Under the pieces are notes generated by a model. That model searched no databases and was not told where the DNA came from. It saw nothing but the letters and a program-made list of their open reading frames with translations. 64,000 bases of DNA from Saccharothrix violaceirubra (lineage in GTDB: Bacteria > Actinomycetota > Actinomycetes > Mycobacteriales > Pseudonocardiaceae). Position numbers and translations under genes: made by a program. This document shows, piece after piece, positions 27,609 to 37,072 of this stretch (position 1 is its first letter; every line of letters starts with the position of its first letter). The stretch covers positions 310,001 through 374,000 of the forward strand of contig NZ_JACHJS010000001.1 of the NCBI RefSeq assembly GCF_014203755.1, read 5' to 3'.

Positions 27609-27622
27609 GTGACCTGAATCAC
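27609..27622. promoter_or_regulatory. CRP-like site 2 (GTGA-N6-TCAC)
   Basis: GTGACCTGAATCAC inside a longer dyad ACGTGA-N6-TCACGT; both arms are perfect. This is the stronger of the two sites in the M23 upstream region. Confidence 0.65.
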
Positions 27623-27966
27623 GTATCTCGGGCGCAACGACCTGGAATCACCCACCCAGTGGGTAACCCGACCGGCCCAACGGCCGGTCACTAGGGGTGT
27701 TCCGCGCCCGCGGGGCCCGACGACAACCCGCGAAACGGGACGGCCCGCCTCCGCCGGACATCCCAGGGGTGCCGCGGTCCTGTCGCGTGCGGTCTTCCGG
27801 TCCGCATTCTCTTCTTTGTCCGTAATGTCGGGCCTCTGGAGTCCCTGTCCGATGCCGCTCGCCCGTACCTGCTTGTCCGTCCGGTGGCGAGCGACCGCTC
27901 GGGTCCCGGCGGGCGAACGGTCGCCGTGCACCGGTGCACCCGTGCCGCCCTGCTAGCGTCGGTTCG

Positions 27967-29571
27967 GTGATCGGCACGGACGACGCCAGCACGGCCCTCG
28001 ACGTGGACCGCGCGGGCGGCACGAGAACCCTGGTCGCCGCCGTACTGGCGGTCGTCGGCGCCGCTCTCACGGCCCTCGGCGGCATGCTCGGCGTGATCGA
28101 CTCCCCGCCCGCGTTCGCCTCCTGGTGGCTGCTCCTCCTCACGGCCCTGCCGACGGTGGCCGTCGTCGCCCGGTTCCGGGGCGACGACCTCGCCGGTGCG
28201 CTGGCCGTCCTGGCCGCGGTCGAGGTCGGTCGGACCCTGGTCGACCTCCAGTTCCTCGTCGACCCGACCATGACCGCCCGGCCCGAGTTGGCCCGCCTCT
28301 CCGCCCTGTCCCCGCCGCCGGTCACGGCCGGGTTCTGGGTGGTGGTCGCCGGGCACGCCTGCGTGATCGCCGCCGGGCTGCTCGTGCTCGGCGCGGTGAC
28401 GACCGAACCCCGCGAGGAGCGGACGCGGTTCGCGCCGCCCGCTTTGGCGGGTGCGGTGGCGGCCGTGGGGCTCGCGATGACGCCGTTCGGTTCCGACGAC
28501 GCCTTCGTCCCGGTGCGCGCCGCGTTGGACGCGCCCGGTGTCGTCCTCGCGGGCGGGCTGCTGCTCGTGGTGCTGGTGCCGGTCATCGGTGTGGTCGCCG
28601 CGTCGTCGGCCCGGCCCGAGGGGCCGTTCGCCGGGTTGGCCGCCGCGCTGGTCGCGCTCGCCCTGCCGCCGCTGGTGTCCGGGTTCGTCGTCGACGGCCT
28701 CCATGTCGGCTTCGCTCCTTTCCTTCTTCTTGTCGCCGCCGCGGTGTTCCTCCTGCCGCAACGCCCGGCCGTCGAGCGCGACCTCGCGTTGCCCGGACCC
28801 CGTCGGCTGCACGTGGCCGCGGCCGTGCTGGGGCTGCTCGCCGCCGCGGGCGCGGTCGTCGGCGCGCTGACCGACCAGCTCGTCCTGCCCGCCGGGCTGC
28901 CGGCCCCGGTCGACTTCGCGTCCCGCCCGCTGTGGCCGGCGGCGGTCCTGGTGGCGACGGGCGCGCTCGTGCTGCTCGGCAACGCCGCCGCGCGTCCCGC
29001 GCTGATCGTGTCGCTGGCGGCGGTGCCGTTGGCCGCCGTGCCCGCGCTCGACGCCGTCGCGTCGGCCACCCGGGTGGCGTCGGTCCAGGCCGGTGCGGGC
29101 GCGGTGTTCGCGGCCCTGTCGGTCGTGGTGGCCGCCGCCGCGGCGGTGGTCGGCGCGGTGGCCGGTGCGGTCGAGCGCGAGGAGGCCGACGCGTCCGTGC
29201 CGCCCGCGCCGTTGCCGTTGCTCGGCCTGGTGCTGATCGGCCTGCTGCTCACGGCCGGCGCGCTGGTCCTGCCGGTCATCGAGGCACCCGGTCTCACGCC
29301 GATCGGCGCGTTGTCGGGGCGGATCGGTTCCTGGGGGCTCCTGGCGGCCTTCGTCGCCGTGGCCGCGGCCGGGCTGGTCGCGCTCAAGGCCCGTCCGGCG
29401 CGGGCTTCCGCGTTGCTCCTCGGTGCCGCCGGGGTGCTCGTCGTCCGGGTCCTGGAGTACCCGCTCACGTCCGGCCGTGCCGAGTCCGCCGCTCCCGGCC
29501 CCGGCTTCTGGCTCGCCCTGGCCGCCGCTGCCGCCTTCCTCGCGTCGTCCGCCGCCACCCGCCGCCGCTGA
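27967..29571 (+). CDS. Multi-pass membrane protein of unknown function
   Basis: About 534 residues, very Ala/Val/Leu-rich, with roughly 12-14 hydrophobic segments (for example TLVAAVLAVVGAALTALGGML, ALVALALPPLVSGFVV, LLGLVLIGLLLTAGALVLPV). No catalytic or transporter signature was recognised. The GTG at 27967 lies 7 nt after TAGCGT, a -10-like hexamer, so the mRNA may be leaderless. No ribosome site is seen. It is inserted between the M23 gene and sucC, which are adjacent in M. tuberculosis. A degenerate 22-nt repeat array begins 23 nt after its stop. Confidence 0.75.
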   Translation: MIGTDDASTALDVDRAGGTRTLVAAVLAVVGAALTALGGMLGVIDSPPAFASWWLLLLTALPTVAVVARFRGDDLAGALAVLAAVEVGRTLVDLQFLVDPTMTARPELARLSALSPPPVTAGFWVVVAGHACVIAAGLLVLGAVTTEPREERTRFAPPALAGAVAAVGLAMTPFGSDDAFVPVRAALDAPGVVLAGGLLLVVLVPVIGVVAASSARPEGPFAGLAAALVALALPPLVSGFVVDGLHVGFAPFLLLVAAAVFLLPQRPAVERDLALPGPRRLHVAAAVLGLLAAAGAVVGALTDQLVLPAGLPAPVDFASRPLWPAAVLVATGALVLLGNAAARPALIVSLAAVPLAAVPALDAVASATRVASVQAGAGAVFAALSVVVAAAAAVVGAVAGAVEREEADASVPPAPLPLLGLVLIGLLLTAGALVLPVIEAPGLTPIGALSGRIGSWGLLAAFVAVAAAGLVALKARPARASALLLGAAGVLVVRVLEYPLTSGRAESAAPGPGFWLALAAAAAFLASSAATRRR

Positions 29572-29593
29572 CCCGCTCTTTCGGGTGGTTCCC

Positions 29594-29685
29594 CGCGCGA
29601 GTCCTCCACTCGGACACCGTGAGTCGCACGCCCGGTCGACGAGTCGCGTCCTGAGGTACCGCGAGGCGTGCTCGGCACACCCGGA
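29594..29685 (+). repeat. 22-nt repeat array A (degenerate)
   Basis: Begins CGCGCGAGTCCTCC 23 nt after the stop of the membrane-protein gene, on the same strand. Units of 20-22 nt start GAGT, GAGT, GAGT and GAGG and share CACTCGGACACC-type ends. It is the most diverged member of the family seen at 37.7, 37.9, 45.4 and 60.8 kb. Confidence 0.65.
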
Positions 29686-29773
29686 GGAACCCGGAACCCA
29701 CACCGGGCTGACACCGCGCGGACACCCGCGAACAAGGCCGCGGACAGGAGCGGGACTCGCGTCCGAGGGCGTC

Positions 29774-29798
29774 GATCACGGGTCGTGATCGACCTCAC
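29774..29798. promoter_or_regulatory. Palindrome plus CRP-like site upstream of sucC
   Basis: GATCACGGGTCGTGATC (29774-29790, 7-bp arms) overlaps GTGATCGACCTCAC (29785-29798), a GTGA-N6-TCAC core. It lies about 225 nt before the sucC start. Confidence 0.55.
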
Positions 29799-30019
29799 CA
29801 CGTTTGAGACCCACCTCACGGGTATGGCGTGCGTTCGTCTCCGGGCAGGTCGATAGTGTCTTCCCGAGCCGCGTCGCGCCGGTCCGCCCGAGGCCGCACC
29901 GGCGTTCCAGGTGATGCCTGGTACGTGCGCGCACCAGGCCCCCGCCTGGAGCGCCGGAGCATTCCGAAGGTCCGCGCGCGAGGACGCGGCGTCCGACACC
30001 GACGTCGCAGGAGACCCGA

Positions 30020-31189
30020 GTGGACCTGTACGAGTACCAGGCGAAGGACCTCTTCGCCGCCCACGACGTCCCGGTACTGCCGGGCGACGTGGCGAGCACC
30101 CCCGCCGAGGCCAAGGCCATCGCCGAGCGCTTCGGGCAGACCGTCGTCGTCAAGGCCCAGGTCAAGACCGGTGGCCGCGGCAAGGCGGGTGGCGTCAAGC
30201 TCGCCACGACGCCGGACGAGACGCAGGAGAAGGCCGAGGCCATCCTCGGGCTGGACATCAAGGGCCACATCGTGCACCGCGTGCTCGTGACGCCCGCGTC
30301 CGACATCGCGGAGGAGTACTACTTCTCCTTCCTCCTCGACCGCGCCAACCGCACCTTCCTGGCCATGGCCAGCGTCGAGGGCGGCATGGACATCGAAGAG
30401 GTCGCCGCGACCAAGCCCGAGGCCCTGGCCAAGGTGCCCGTCGACGCGATCAAGGGTGTCGACCGCGCGAAGGCCGACGAGATCGTCGCCGCCGCGAAGT
30501 TCCCGGCCGAGGTCGCCGACCAGGTCGCCGACGTCATCGTGCAGCTCTGGGACACGTTCGTGTCCGAGGACGCCACGCTGGTCGAGGTCAACCCGCTCGT
30601 CCGCGACCCCGAGGGCAAGATCGTCGCGCTCGACGGCAAGGTCACGCTCGACACCAACGCCGACTTCCGCCACCCCGCCCACGCGGAGCTGGTCGACAAG
30701 CAGGCCGAGGACCCCTTGGAGGCGAAGGCCAAGGAGAAGGGCCTCAACTACGTCAAGCTCGAGGGCCAGGTCGGCATCATCGGCAACGGCGCCGGGCTGG
30801 TCATGTCCACGCTCGACGTCGTCGCCTACGCGGGCGAGAAGCACAAGGGCGTCAAGCCGGCGAACTTCCTCGACATCGGCGGCGGCGCGTCGGCCGAGGT
30901 CATGGCCAACGGCCTGGACATCATCCTGGGCGACCCGGACGTCCGCTCGGTGTTCGTGAACGTCTTCGGCGGCATCACCGCGTGCGACGCCGTGGCCAAC
31001 GGCATCGTGCAGGCGCTGCAGATCCTGGGCGACAGCGCGACCAAGCCGCTGGTCGTCCGCCTCGACGGCAACAACGTCGAGGAAGGCCGGCGCATCCTGG
31101 CCGACGCGAACCACCCGCTCGTGACCGTGGTGGACACTATGGACAACGCGGCCGACAAGGCCGCCGAGCTCGCGGCTGCGGGGGTCTGA
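30020..31189 (+). CDS. sucC: Succinyl-CoA synthetase beta subunit
   Basis: 389 residues. Makes succinate plus ATP (or GTP) from succinyl-CoA in the TCA cycle as a complex with SucD. N-terminal ATP-grasp start [56 protein letters not shown] (Mg-binding) and the C-terminal [17 protein letters not shown] and [19 protein letters not shown] are all present. GTG start with AGGAGA 6 nt upstream. sucD follows 2 nt after the stop, so they form one operon. CRP-like and palindromic sequences upstream suggest regulation by carbon status. Confidence 0.97.
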   Translation: MDLYEYQAKDLFAAHDVPVLPGDVASTPAEAKAIAERFGQTVVVKAQVKTGGRGKAGGVKLATTPDETQEKAEAILGLDIKGHIVHRVLVTPASDIAEEYYFSFLLDRANRTFLAMASVEGGMDIEEVAATKPEALAKVPVDAIKGVDRAKADEIVAAAKFPAEVADQVADVIVQLWDTFVSEDATLVEVNPLVRDPEGKIVALDGKVTLDTNADFRHPAHAELVDKQAEDPLEAKAKEKGLNYVKLEGQVGIIGNGAGLVMSTLDVVAYAGEKHKGVKPANFLDIGGGASAEVMANGLDIILGDPDVRSVFVNVFGGITACDAVANGIVQALQILGDSATKPLVVRLDGNNVEEGRRILADANHPLVTVVDTMDNAADKAAELAAAGV

Positions 31190-31191
31190 CG

Positions 31192-32082
31192 ATGGCGATC
31201 TTCATCACCAAGGACAGCAAGGTCATCGTCCAGGGCATCACCGGCGCCGAGGGCACCAAGCACACCAAGCGGATGCTGGCGTCGGGCACGAACATCGTCG
31301 GTGGCGTGAACCCGCGCAAGGCCGGGCAGAAGGTCGACTTCGACGGCCACGTGCTGCCCGTGTTCGGCACGGTCAAGGAGGCCATCGAAGCCACCGGCGC
31401 CGACGTGACCGTGATCTTCGTGCCGCCGGCGTTCGCCAAGGCGGCCGTGATCGAGGCGATCGACTCCGGCATCGGCCTCGCGGTCGTGATCACCGAGGGC
31501 ATCCCGGTGCACGACACCGCCGCGTTCTGGGCGCACGCCGTCGCGACCGGCAACAAGACCCGGATCATCGGCCCGAACTGCCCCGGTCTGATCAGCCCCG
31601 GGCAGTCCAACGCGGGCATCATCCCGGCGGACATCACCGGCCCCGGCAAGATCGGCCTGGTGTCCAAGTCGGGCACGCTGACCTACCAGATGATGTACGA
31701 GCTGCGCGACTTCGGGTTCTCCACCGCCATCGGCATCGGCGGCGACCCGATCATCGGCACCACGCACATCGACGCCCTGGCCGCGTTCGAGGCCGACCCC
31801 GACACCGTCGCCATCGTCATGATCGGCGAGATCGGCGGCGACGCCGAGGAACGGGCCGCCGCGTACGTGAAGGCCAACGTCACGAAGCCGGTCGTCGGCT
31901 ACGTCGCGGGCTTCACCGCGCCCGAGGGCAAGACCATGGGCCACGCGGGCGCGATCGTGTCCGGTTCGGCCGGTACCGCGCAGGCGAAGAAGGAGGCCCT
32001 CGAGGCCGCCGGCGTCAAGGTCGGCAAGACGCCGTCCGAGACCGCCGCGCTCATGCGGGAGATCATGAAGTCGCTCGGCTGA
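31192..32082 (+). CDS. sucD: Succinyl-CoA synthetase alpha subunit
   Basis: 296 residues, partner of SucC. The CoA-binding Rossmann domain has [49 protein letters not shown] and the [16 protein letters not shown] loop. The catalytic phospho-His is in [17 protein letters not shown]. It starts 2 nt after sucC, indicating coupling. A hairpin with an 11-bp stem follows the stop. In M. tuberculosis Rv0951-Rv0952 have the same order. Confidence 0.97.
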   Translation: MAIFITKDSKVIVQGITGAEGTKHTKRMLASGTNIVGGVNPRKAGQKVDFDGHVLPVFGTVKEAIEATGADVTVIFVPPAFAKAAVIEAIDSGIGLAVVITEGIPVHDTAAFWAHAVATGNKTRIIGPNCPGLISPGQSNAGIIPADITGPGKIGLVSKSGTLTYQMMYELRDFGFSTAIGIGGDPIIGTTHIDALAAFEADPDTVAIVMIGEIGGDAEERAAAYVKANVTKPVVGYVAGFTAPEGKTMGHAGAIVSGSAGTAQAKKEALEAAGVKVGKTPSETAALMREIMKSLG

Positions 32083-32101
32083 GCCGGTCCGACGTCGCGT
32101 G

Positions 32102-32127
32102 GAGGCCGTCCCGGTCGGGGCGGCCTC
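32102..32127 (+). terminator. Terminator after sucD
   Basis: GAGGCCGTCCC pairs with GGGGCGGCCTC (one G:U) around GGTC, 20 nt after sucD. No U-run; typical of GC-rich actinomycete terminators. Confidence 0.65.
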
Positions 32128-32249
32128 TCCGCGTTTGCCGTACCTGCGGTCGGGGGAACCACCGAGGTCCGGTCGTCGTCGGAGAGTGCACATCGGCTAG
32201 CGTTCTGTCGACGCGAGTCAAGCCTGTCGGTATGAGGAGGAACCTCACC

Positions 32250-32921
32250 ATGTCCGTCCCGTACGGCGCCCCTCAGCAGCAGCCGGGTCCGGCGCAGCCG
32301 GCGGTCGGCGTGAACCTGAACCTGATCCTCCCGCTGGCGGGTGCGGGTCTGGGCGTCTTCGCCTACCTGCTGTCCTTCGCCGACGACGTGTCGTCGGCCG
32401 GGATCGAGTACCTGCTGGCCGCCGCCGCGCTGTCCGGCCTGTCGGTGCTGCCCAAGGCACCCAAGCTGCTCTACGCGGCGGCCGTGTTCGCGCTCGTGCC
32501 GTTCCTCGGGCTCATCCAGAACCTGATCAAGAGCGAAGCCGACGTGCAGGGCATGCAGATCGTCATCCTGATCATCGCCCTGCTCCAGACGGCGGCGATC
32601 GCGATCGCGCTGCTGCTCGACGCCGAGGTCGTGAAGTTCACGCCCAAGCAGGCGAACGTCTACAACCAGCCCGGTGGCTGGAACCCGCAGTCGGGCGCGT
32701 TCCCGCAGCAGCAGGTCCAGCACCCGCAGCACCCGCAGCAGCAGTACGGTCCGCCGTCGGGCCAGTTCAACCAGCCCGTGCAGCCCCAGCAGCCGCAGCA
32801 GCCGGGTCAGCCGCAGCCGACCTCCTACCTGTCGCAGCCGGGCCAGTTCGCGCAGCCGCCGCAGGCCGGTCCGCAGCACGGCCAGGGCACGCCGCCCGGC
32901 GGTTTCACCCAGCCCAGCTGA
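32250..32921 (+). CDS. DUF5336-type membrane protein (Rv0954-like)
   Basis: 223 residues. A short Gln/Pro N-terminus, four hydrophobic segments in residues 20-130 (NLNLILPLAGAGLGVFAYLL, IEYLLAAAALSGLSVL, LLYAAAVFALVPFLGLI, IVILIIALLQTAAIAIALLL) and a Gln/Pro/Gly-rich cytoplasmic tail (HPQHPQQQYGPPSGQ). Same shape and gene position (after sucCD) as M. tuberculosis Rv0954. GAGGAGG lies 9 nt before the ATG at 32250. TAGCGT near 32196 is a possible -10. Followed by a perfect 13-bp hairpin. Proposed envelope or division role is inference from the family. Confidence 0.85.
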   Translation: MSVPYGAPQQQPGPAQPAVGVNLNLILPLAGAGLGVFAYLLSFADDVSSAGIEYLLAAAALSGLSVLPKAPKLLYAAAVFALVPFLGLIQNLIKSEADVQGMQIVILIIALLQTAAIAIALLLDAEVVKFTPKQANVYNQPGGWNPQSGAFPQQQVQHPQHPQQQYGPPSGQFNQPVQPQQPQQPGQPQPTSYLSQPGQFAQPPQAGPQHGQGTPPGGFTQPS

Positions 32922-32940
32922 GCGGGGATCTTCCGTAGAC

Positions 32941-32971
32941 GAGGGGTGGCGCCGACCTGGCGCCACCCCTC
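32941..32971 (+). terminator. Terminator after DUF5336 gene
   Basis: GAGGGGTGGCGCC, GACCT, GGCGCCACCCCTC: a perfect 13-bp stem, followed by TTCG. It separates the DUF5336 and DUF6350 genes. Confidence 0.75.
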
Positions 32972-33028
32972 TTCGCGTGCGCGGCGTGCCTCACCCGAAC
33001 GGCCCATCGCGCCTGACACAGTGGAAAG

Positions 33029-34588
33029 ATGCCGGTGCTGCCCACGACTTCGCACGCTGCCACCGAGTACGCCGTCCGTCCGCCCGAGTTCTCCCGGGCC
33101 GAGCGGGTCCGCGTGCTCACGCTCACCGCGGCGGGATCGGTGGTCATCGGCTACGCGGCCGTCGCCGCGCTGCTGGCGCTGGTGTCCTCGACCGCGGCGC
33201 ACGCGGCGTTCTCCACGACCGGCGTCCTGGCCGCCGCCGCGCCGGGCTGGCTGGCCGCGCACCACGTGCCGCTGCGCTTCGACGGCGGTCAGCTCGGCGT
33301 GCTGCCGCTGCTGCCGACCGCGCTGGTGATGCTGCTGGTGCACCGGGCCGCGGCGTCGGCGGCGGACCGGCTCGGCCTGTTCGAACCGTTGCAGGCCCGG
33401 GCCGTGGTGCTGGGCATCGCGGGTGCGCACGCGACGGTCGGCGGGCTGATCGCGTTCCTGATGGGCGACGAGGGCGAGGGCGTGCGGGCGACGCCGGCGG
33501 TCGCGTTCTTCGGGTGCGCGGCGGTGTCCGGCGTGGCCGCGCTGTCCGGCGTGGCGCAGCGGTGCGGGTTGGTCGACCTGCTCTTCGAACGGGTGGACCC
33601 GGTGGCGCGGCGTGGGCTGCGCGCGGCGGCCCTCGGGTTGTCCGCGCTGGTCGCGGCCGGTGCGCTGATGTTCGCCGTGGGGCTGCTGGTGTCGTGGTCG
33701 ACGACGAGCCTGCTGTTCGACGGGACGGTCGGCACCGGGCTCGGACTGTTCCTGCTGTGCCTGGCGTACCTGCCGAACGCGCTGGTCGGGGCGGTGTCGT
33801 TCGTCGTGGGCTCGGGGTTCTCGATCGGGGTCGTGCAGGTGGGGCCGCTGTCGTCGACCGGCGGGCCGGTGCCGGCCGTGCCGCTGCTGGCCGCGTTGCC
33901 CGAGCAGCACGTCGCGGTCCTGCCGCTGGTGCTGATCCTGCCGGGCGCGGTCGGGGTGCTGGTGGGGTGGTCGTTGCGGGACGCGGCCGGGCGGCCGGCG
34001 GCGCGGGCACGGGCCGTGCTGGTCGCGGCGGTGGCGTCGGCGGTGGTCGTGCTGGTGCTCGCGGCGGTGGCGGGCGGTGCGCTCGGCGGTGGCGTGTTCA
34101 ACCCGGTGACGATCCCGGCGGGGTTGCTGGCGTTGCTCACGTTCGGGTGGGTCCTGGTACCGGGCGGGATCGTGGCGTGGTTCGCCGGGCCGAAGGCCGG
34201 TGCCGAGGTGGAGCCCGACTCCGGGACCGCTGCCGCCGTCGTGGAACCGGACGCCGACTCCGACTCCGACGAGCCCGCCGACGAGGACCTGCCCGAGCCC
34301 GTCGCCGAAGAGGACGAGCCGGAAGCCGAGGACGACGCCGACTCTGACTCCGAGGACGATCTCGACGACGACCCGGAGGACCACCCCGACGGTGATCTCA
34401 CCGGCGAGTCCGACGATCCCGAGGATCTCGACGACGAGTCCGATCCGGACTTCGTCGACGAGGAGGACCTCGACGACTACTTCGACCGGGATGCCGACGA
34501 CGAGGCCGTGACCACCGACCCGGACGCCCACCCGGACACCGACACCGACACGGAGAGCGAGGAGGACCTGCCCGGCAAGCGCGACTAG
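33029..34588 (+). CDS. DUF6350 membrane protein, PerM-like
   Basis: 519 residues with about nine to ten membrane segments up to residue ~390 and a strongly acidic tail (EPDADSDSDEPADEDLPEPV and similar Asp/Glu runs to the end). It corresponds in position and shape to M. tuberculosis Rv0955 (PerM), a membrane protein linked to divisome stability. Functional transfer is inference. It lies between the DUF5336 gene and purN, as in mycobacteria. The acidic tail is much longer than the membrane core requires and probably disordered in the cytoplasm. Confidence 0.85.
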   Translation: MPVLPTTSHAATEYAVRPPEFSRAERVRVLTLTAAGSVVIGYAAVAALLALVSSTAAHAAFSTTGVLAAAAPGWLAAHHVPLRFDGGQLGVLPLLPTALVMLLVHRAAASAADRLGLFEPLQARAVVLGIAGAHATVGGLIAFLMGDEGEGVRATPAVAFFGCAAVSGVAALSGVAQRCGLVDLLFERVDPVARRGLRAAALGLSALVAAGALMFAVGLLVSWSTTSLLFDGTVGTGLGLFLLCLAYLPNALVGAVSFVVGSGFSIGVVQVGPLSSTGGPVPAVPLLAALPEQHVAVLPLVLILPGAVGVLVGWSLRDAAGRPAARARAVLVAAVASAVVVLVLAAVAGGALGGGVFNPVTIPAGLLALLTFGWVLVPGGIVAWFAGPKAGAEVEPDSGTAAAVVEPDADSDSDEPADEDLPEPVAEEDEPEAEDDADSDSEDDLDDDPEDHPDGDLTGESDDPEDLDDESDPDFVDEEDLDDYFDRDADDEAVTTDPDAHPDTDTDTESEEDLPGKRD

Positions 34589-34644
34589 GCACCGCCTAGG
34601 CTGCTCCTGAGCTGCTGTGACAGTCAATCGGCAAGGAGAGCACG

Positions 34645-35280
34645 CTGAGCGCCGCGACCACACTCCGGCTTCCCGTCCCCACGCGCGTGGTGGTCCTCGT
34701 CTCCGGTTCCGGCACCCTGCTCCAGGCCGTGCTGGACGCCGCCGCCGCTCCCGACTACCCGGTCGAGGTGGTCGCCGTCGGTGCCGACCGCACCGGCATC
34801 GCGGGTCTCGACCGGGCCGAGCGCGCCGGTGTCCCCACGTTCGCCGTGCGGTTGCGCGACCACGCCGACCGCGCCGCGTGGGACACCGCCCTGGCCGACG
34901 CGGTCGCCGCGCACGAGCCCGACCTGGTGGTGTCCGCCGGGTTCATGAAGATCCTCGGACCGTCCTTCCTGGACCGCTTCGGCGGTCGGATGGTCAACAC
35001 CCACCCCGCGCTGCTGCCCGCCTTTCCCGGTGCGCACGGCGTCCGCGACGCGCTCGACTACGGCGTGAAGGCGACGGGCGCGACCGTGCACCTGGTCGAC
35101 GCCGGGGTGGACACCGGGCCGATCCTGGCCCAGGAGGCGGTCGTCGTCGACCCCGACGACGACGTGGACAGCCTGCACGAACGCATCAAAGTGGTGGAGC
35201 GGCGGTTGCTCGTCGACGTGCTCGCCCGCCTGGCCCGCGAGGGCTGCACCGTTGACGGACGAAAGGTGAGCATTCCGTGA
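34645..35280 (+). CDS. purN: Phosphoribosylglycinamide formyltransferase
   Basis: About 211 residues. Transfers formyl from 10-formyl-THF to GAR in purine synthesis. [19 protein letters not shown], the catalytic Asn/His region [21 protein letters not shown] and Asp in [18 protein letters not shown] are present. The start is unusual: AAGGAG (34633-34638) is followed 6 nt later by CTG at 34645, in frame, while the first GTG (34687) lacks a ribosome site and would cut into the first beta strand. I prefer CTG. The stop overlaps purH as GTGA, so the two are coupled. Folate product link with folD lies 9 kb away. Confidence 0.93.
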   Translation: MSAATTLRLPVPTRVVVLVSGSGTLLQAVLDAAAAPDYPVEVVAVGADRTGIAGLDRAERAGVPTFAVRLRDHADRAAWDTALADAVAAHEPDLVVSAGFMKILGPSFLDRFGGRMVNTHPALLPAFPGAHGVRDALDYGVKATGATVHLVDAGVDTGPILAQEAVVVDPDDDVDSLHERIKVVERRLLVDVLARLAREGCTVDGRKVSIP

Positions 35281-36857
35281 CCACTCCTGCGCAGCGGCGG
35301 CCGGTTCGTCGGGCCCTGATCGGGGTCTCCGACAAAGCGGGCCTGCTGGAACTGGCCGGGGGCCTGCACGCGGCCGGCGTCGAGATCGTGTCGACCGGCG
35401 GGACGGCCAAGGCCCTGGCGCAGGCGGGCATCCCGGTGACCCCGGTCGAGTCCGTGACCGGGTTCCCCGAGGCGCTCGACGGCCGGGTCAAGACGCTGCA
35501 CCCCGGCGTGCACGCGGGCCTGCTCGCCGACCTGCGCAAGCCGTCGCACGTCGAGCAGCTCGCCGACCTGGGCATCGCGCCGTTCGACCTGCTCGTGGTG
35601 AACCTCTATCCGTTCGCGCGGACCGTGGCGTCGGGTGCCGGGCCGGACGAGTGCGTCGAGCAGATCGACATCGGCGGTCCGGCCATGGTGCGGGCTTCGG
35701 CGAAGAACCACGCGTCGGTGGCCGTGGTCGTCGACCCGAGCCGGTACACGTGGGTGCTGGAGCAGGTGACGGCCGGCGGGTTCACGCTCGCGGACCGGCA
35801 GGCGCTGGCGGTGGACGCGTTCCGGCACACCGCGTCGTACGACGTGGCCGTGGCGTCGTGGCTGGGCAGCGTGGTCGCGCCCGACGACGACGGCTCGGGC
35901 TTCCCCGGCTGGGTCGGTGCGACGTGGGATCGCGGCCAGGTGCTGCGCTACGGCGAGAACCCGCACCAGAAGGCCGCGATCTACCGGGCCGACGGGCGTT
36001 CGGGCCTTGCTTCGGCGACCCAGTTGCACGGCAAGGAGATGTCGTACAACAACTACGTGGACGCGGATGCCGCTTGGCGTGCCGCGTGGGACCACGTCGA
36101 CCCGTGCGTCGCGATCATCAAGCACGCCAACCCGTGCGGCATCGCGGTGTCCACGCTCAAGGGCGACGCCGCGATCGCGGACGCGCACCGCAAGGCGCAC
36201 GCGTGCGACCCGGTGAGCGCGTTCGGCGGCGTGATCGCGGTGAACCGCGAGGTGACCGTCGAGCTGGCCGAGCAGGTCGCGGAGATCTTCACCGAGGTCG
36301 TCGTGGCACCGTCCTACGCGGACGGTGCGGTGGACGTGTTGGCGCGCAAGAAGAACGTGCGGCTGCTCGTGGCCGAGCCGCCGGTGCGCGGCGGTACCGA
36401 GCTGCGTCCGGTGTCGGGCGGACTGCTCGTGCAGACCGTGGACACGATCGAGGCGCCCGGCGACGACCCGGCCGCGTGGACGTTGGCGTGCGGCGAGGCG
36501 CTGGACGAGGCGGGTCTGGCGGACCTCGCGTTCGTGTGGCGCGCGGTGCGCGCGGTGAAGTCGAACGCGATCCTGCTGGCGTCGGACGGCGCGACCGTCG
36601 GCGCGGGCATGGGGCAGGTCAACCGCGTGGACGCGGCCCGGCTGGCGGTGGCCCGTGCGGGTGACCGCGCGCGTGGCTCGGTGGCGGCGTCGGACGCGTT
36701 CTTCCCGTTCCCGGACGGTCTCGAGGTGCTCGTCCAGGCCGGTGTGCGGGCGATCGTGCAGCCGGGCGGTTCGGTGCGCGACGCCGAGGTGCTGGCGGCG
36801 GCCGAGGCGACGGGTGCGACCGTGTACCTGACCGGGACCAGGCATTTCGCCCACTGA
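35277..36857 (+). CDS. purH: Bifunctional AICAR formyltransferase/IMP cyclohydrolase
   Basis: 526 residues, last two steps to IMP. The N-terminal IMP cyclohydrolase/MGS-like domain has [37 protein letters not shown] and [17 protein letters not shown]. The C-terminal AICARFT has [15 protein letters not shown], the catalytic Lys-His in [13 protein letters not shown], and [20 protein letters not shown]. It starts in a GTGA overlap with purN. A very strong 17-bp terminator follows. Together with guaB/guaA at the window start this gives IMP and then GMP. Confidence 0.97.
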   Translation: MTTPAQRRPVRRALIGVSDKAGLLELAGGLHAAGVEIVSTGGTAKALAQAGIPVTPVESVTGFPEALDGRVKTLHPGVHAGLLADLRKPSHVEQLADLGIAPFDLLVVNLYPFARTVASGAGPDECVEQIDIGGPAMVRASAKNHASVAVVVDPSRYTWVLEQVTAGGFTLADRQALAVDAFRHTASYDVAVASWLGSVVAPDDDGSGFPGWVGATWDRGQVLRYGENPHQKAAIYRADGRSGLASATQLHGKEMSYNNYVDADAAWRAAWDHVDPCVAIIKHANPCGIAVSTLKGDAAIADAHRKAHACDPVSAFGGVIAVNREVTVELAEQVAEIFTEVVVAPSYADGAVDVLARKKNVRLLVAEPPVRGGTELRPVSGGLLVQTVDTIEAPGDDPAAWTLACGEALDEAGLADLAFVWRAVRAVKSNAILLASDGATVGAGMGQVNRVDAARLAVARAGDRARGSVAASDAFFPFPDGLEVLVQAGVRAIVQPGGSVRDAEVLAAAEATGATVYLTGTRHFAH

Positions 36858-36869
36858 TCATCGTTCGTG

Positions 36870-36912
36870 GCCCGGGGGTCGTGCGGCACGTCCGCACGAC
36901 CCCCGGGCTTTG
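36870..36912 (+). terminator. Terminator after purH
   Basis: A perfect 17-bp stem (GCCCGGGGGTCGTGCGG and its complement) with a 5-nt loop, then TTTG. Isolates the purN-purH operon from the SOS operon. Confidence 0.85.
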
Positions 36913-36933
36913 TCGTTCACCCGATCCAGGGCA

Positions 36934-36962
36934 TTGACACCGGGGTGGCCCCGGACGATAAG
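36934..36962 (+). promoter_or_regulatory. Sigma-70-type promoter of imuA operon
   Basis: TTGACA at 36934, 17-nt spacer, GATAAG at 36957. The -35 is a perfect consensus. The LexA box starts 14 nt downstream, in position to block transcription. Confidence 0.75.
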
Positions 36963-36975
36963 ATCAAGCCATCGT

Positions 36976-36991
36976 TCGAACAGATGTTCGA
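36976..36991. promoter_or_regulatory. LexA SOS box
   Basis: TCGAACAGATGTTCGA is a perfect match to the actinobacterial/Gram-positive LexA palindrome (TCGAAC-N4-GTTCGA). It sits at the expected transcription start of imuA, so the operon should be induced by DNA damage. Confidence 0.93.
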
Positions 36992-37072
36992 GTTCGAGTG
37001 AGACAGGTCGCCGGACTTCCCACGGCGGTCCGCGCACAGGGGTGCGCGCGGATTCGTGGGAGGAGGGTTCCG

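Larger units (their letters stand above)
27270..27966. other. Long intergenic region with CRP-like sites
   Basis: 697 nt between the divergent M23 and membrane-protein genes, noticeably AT-richer at 27460-27660. It holds GTGA-N6-TCAC palindromes at 27557 and 27609. No convincing protein was found. I checked for the c-di-AMP (ydaO) riboswitch often found before actinobacterial wall hydrolases and did not see its conserved 3' block. Confidence 0.55.
29572..30019. other. Intergenic region: repeat array then sucC promoter region
   Basis: 448 nt. The left part (29594-29685) is a degenerate 22-nt repeat array. The right part holds a palindrome and a CRP-like site (29774-29798) and a -10-like GATAGTGT near 29850, with about 160 nt of leader before sucC. 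No convincing coding frame. Confidence 0.55.

Noticed and set aside
27270..27660. c-di-AMP (ydaO) riboswitch before the M23 peptidase
   Set aside because: Expected for this gene type, but the conserved 3' block and paired elements are not visible on the minus strand.
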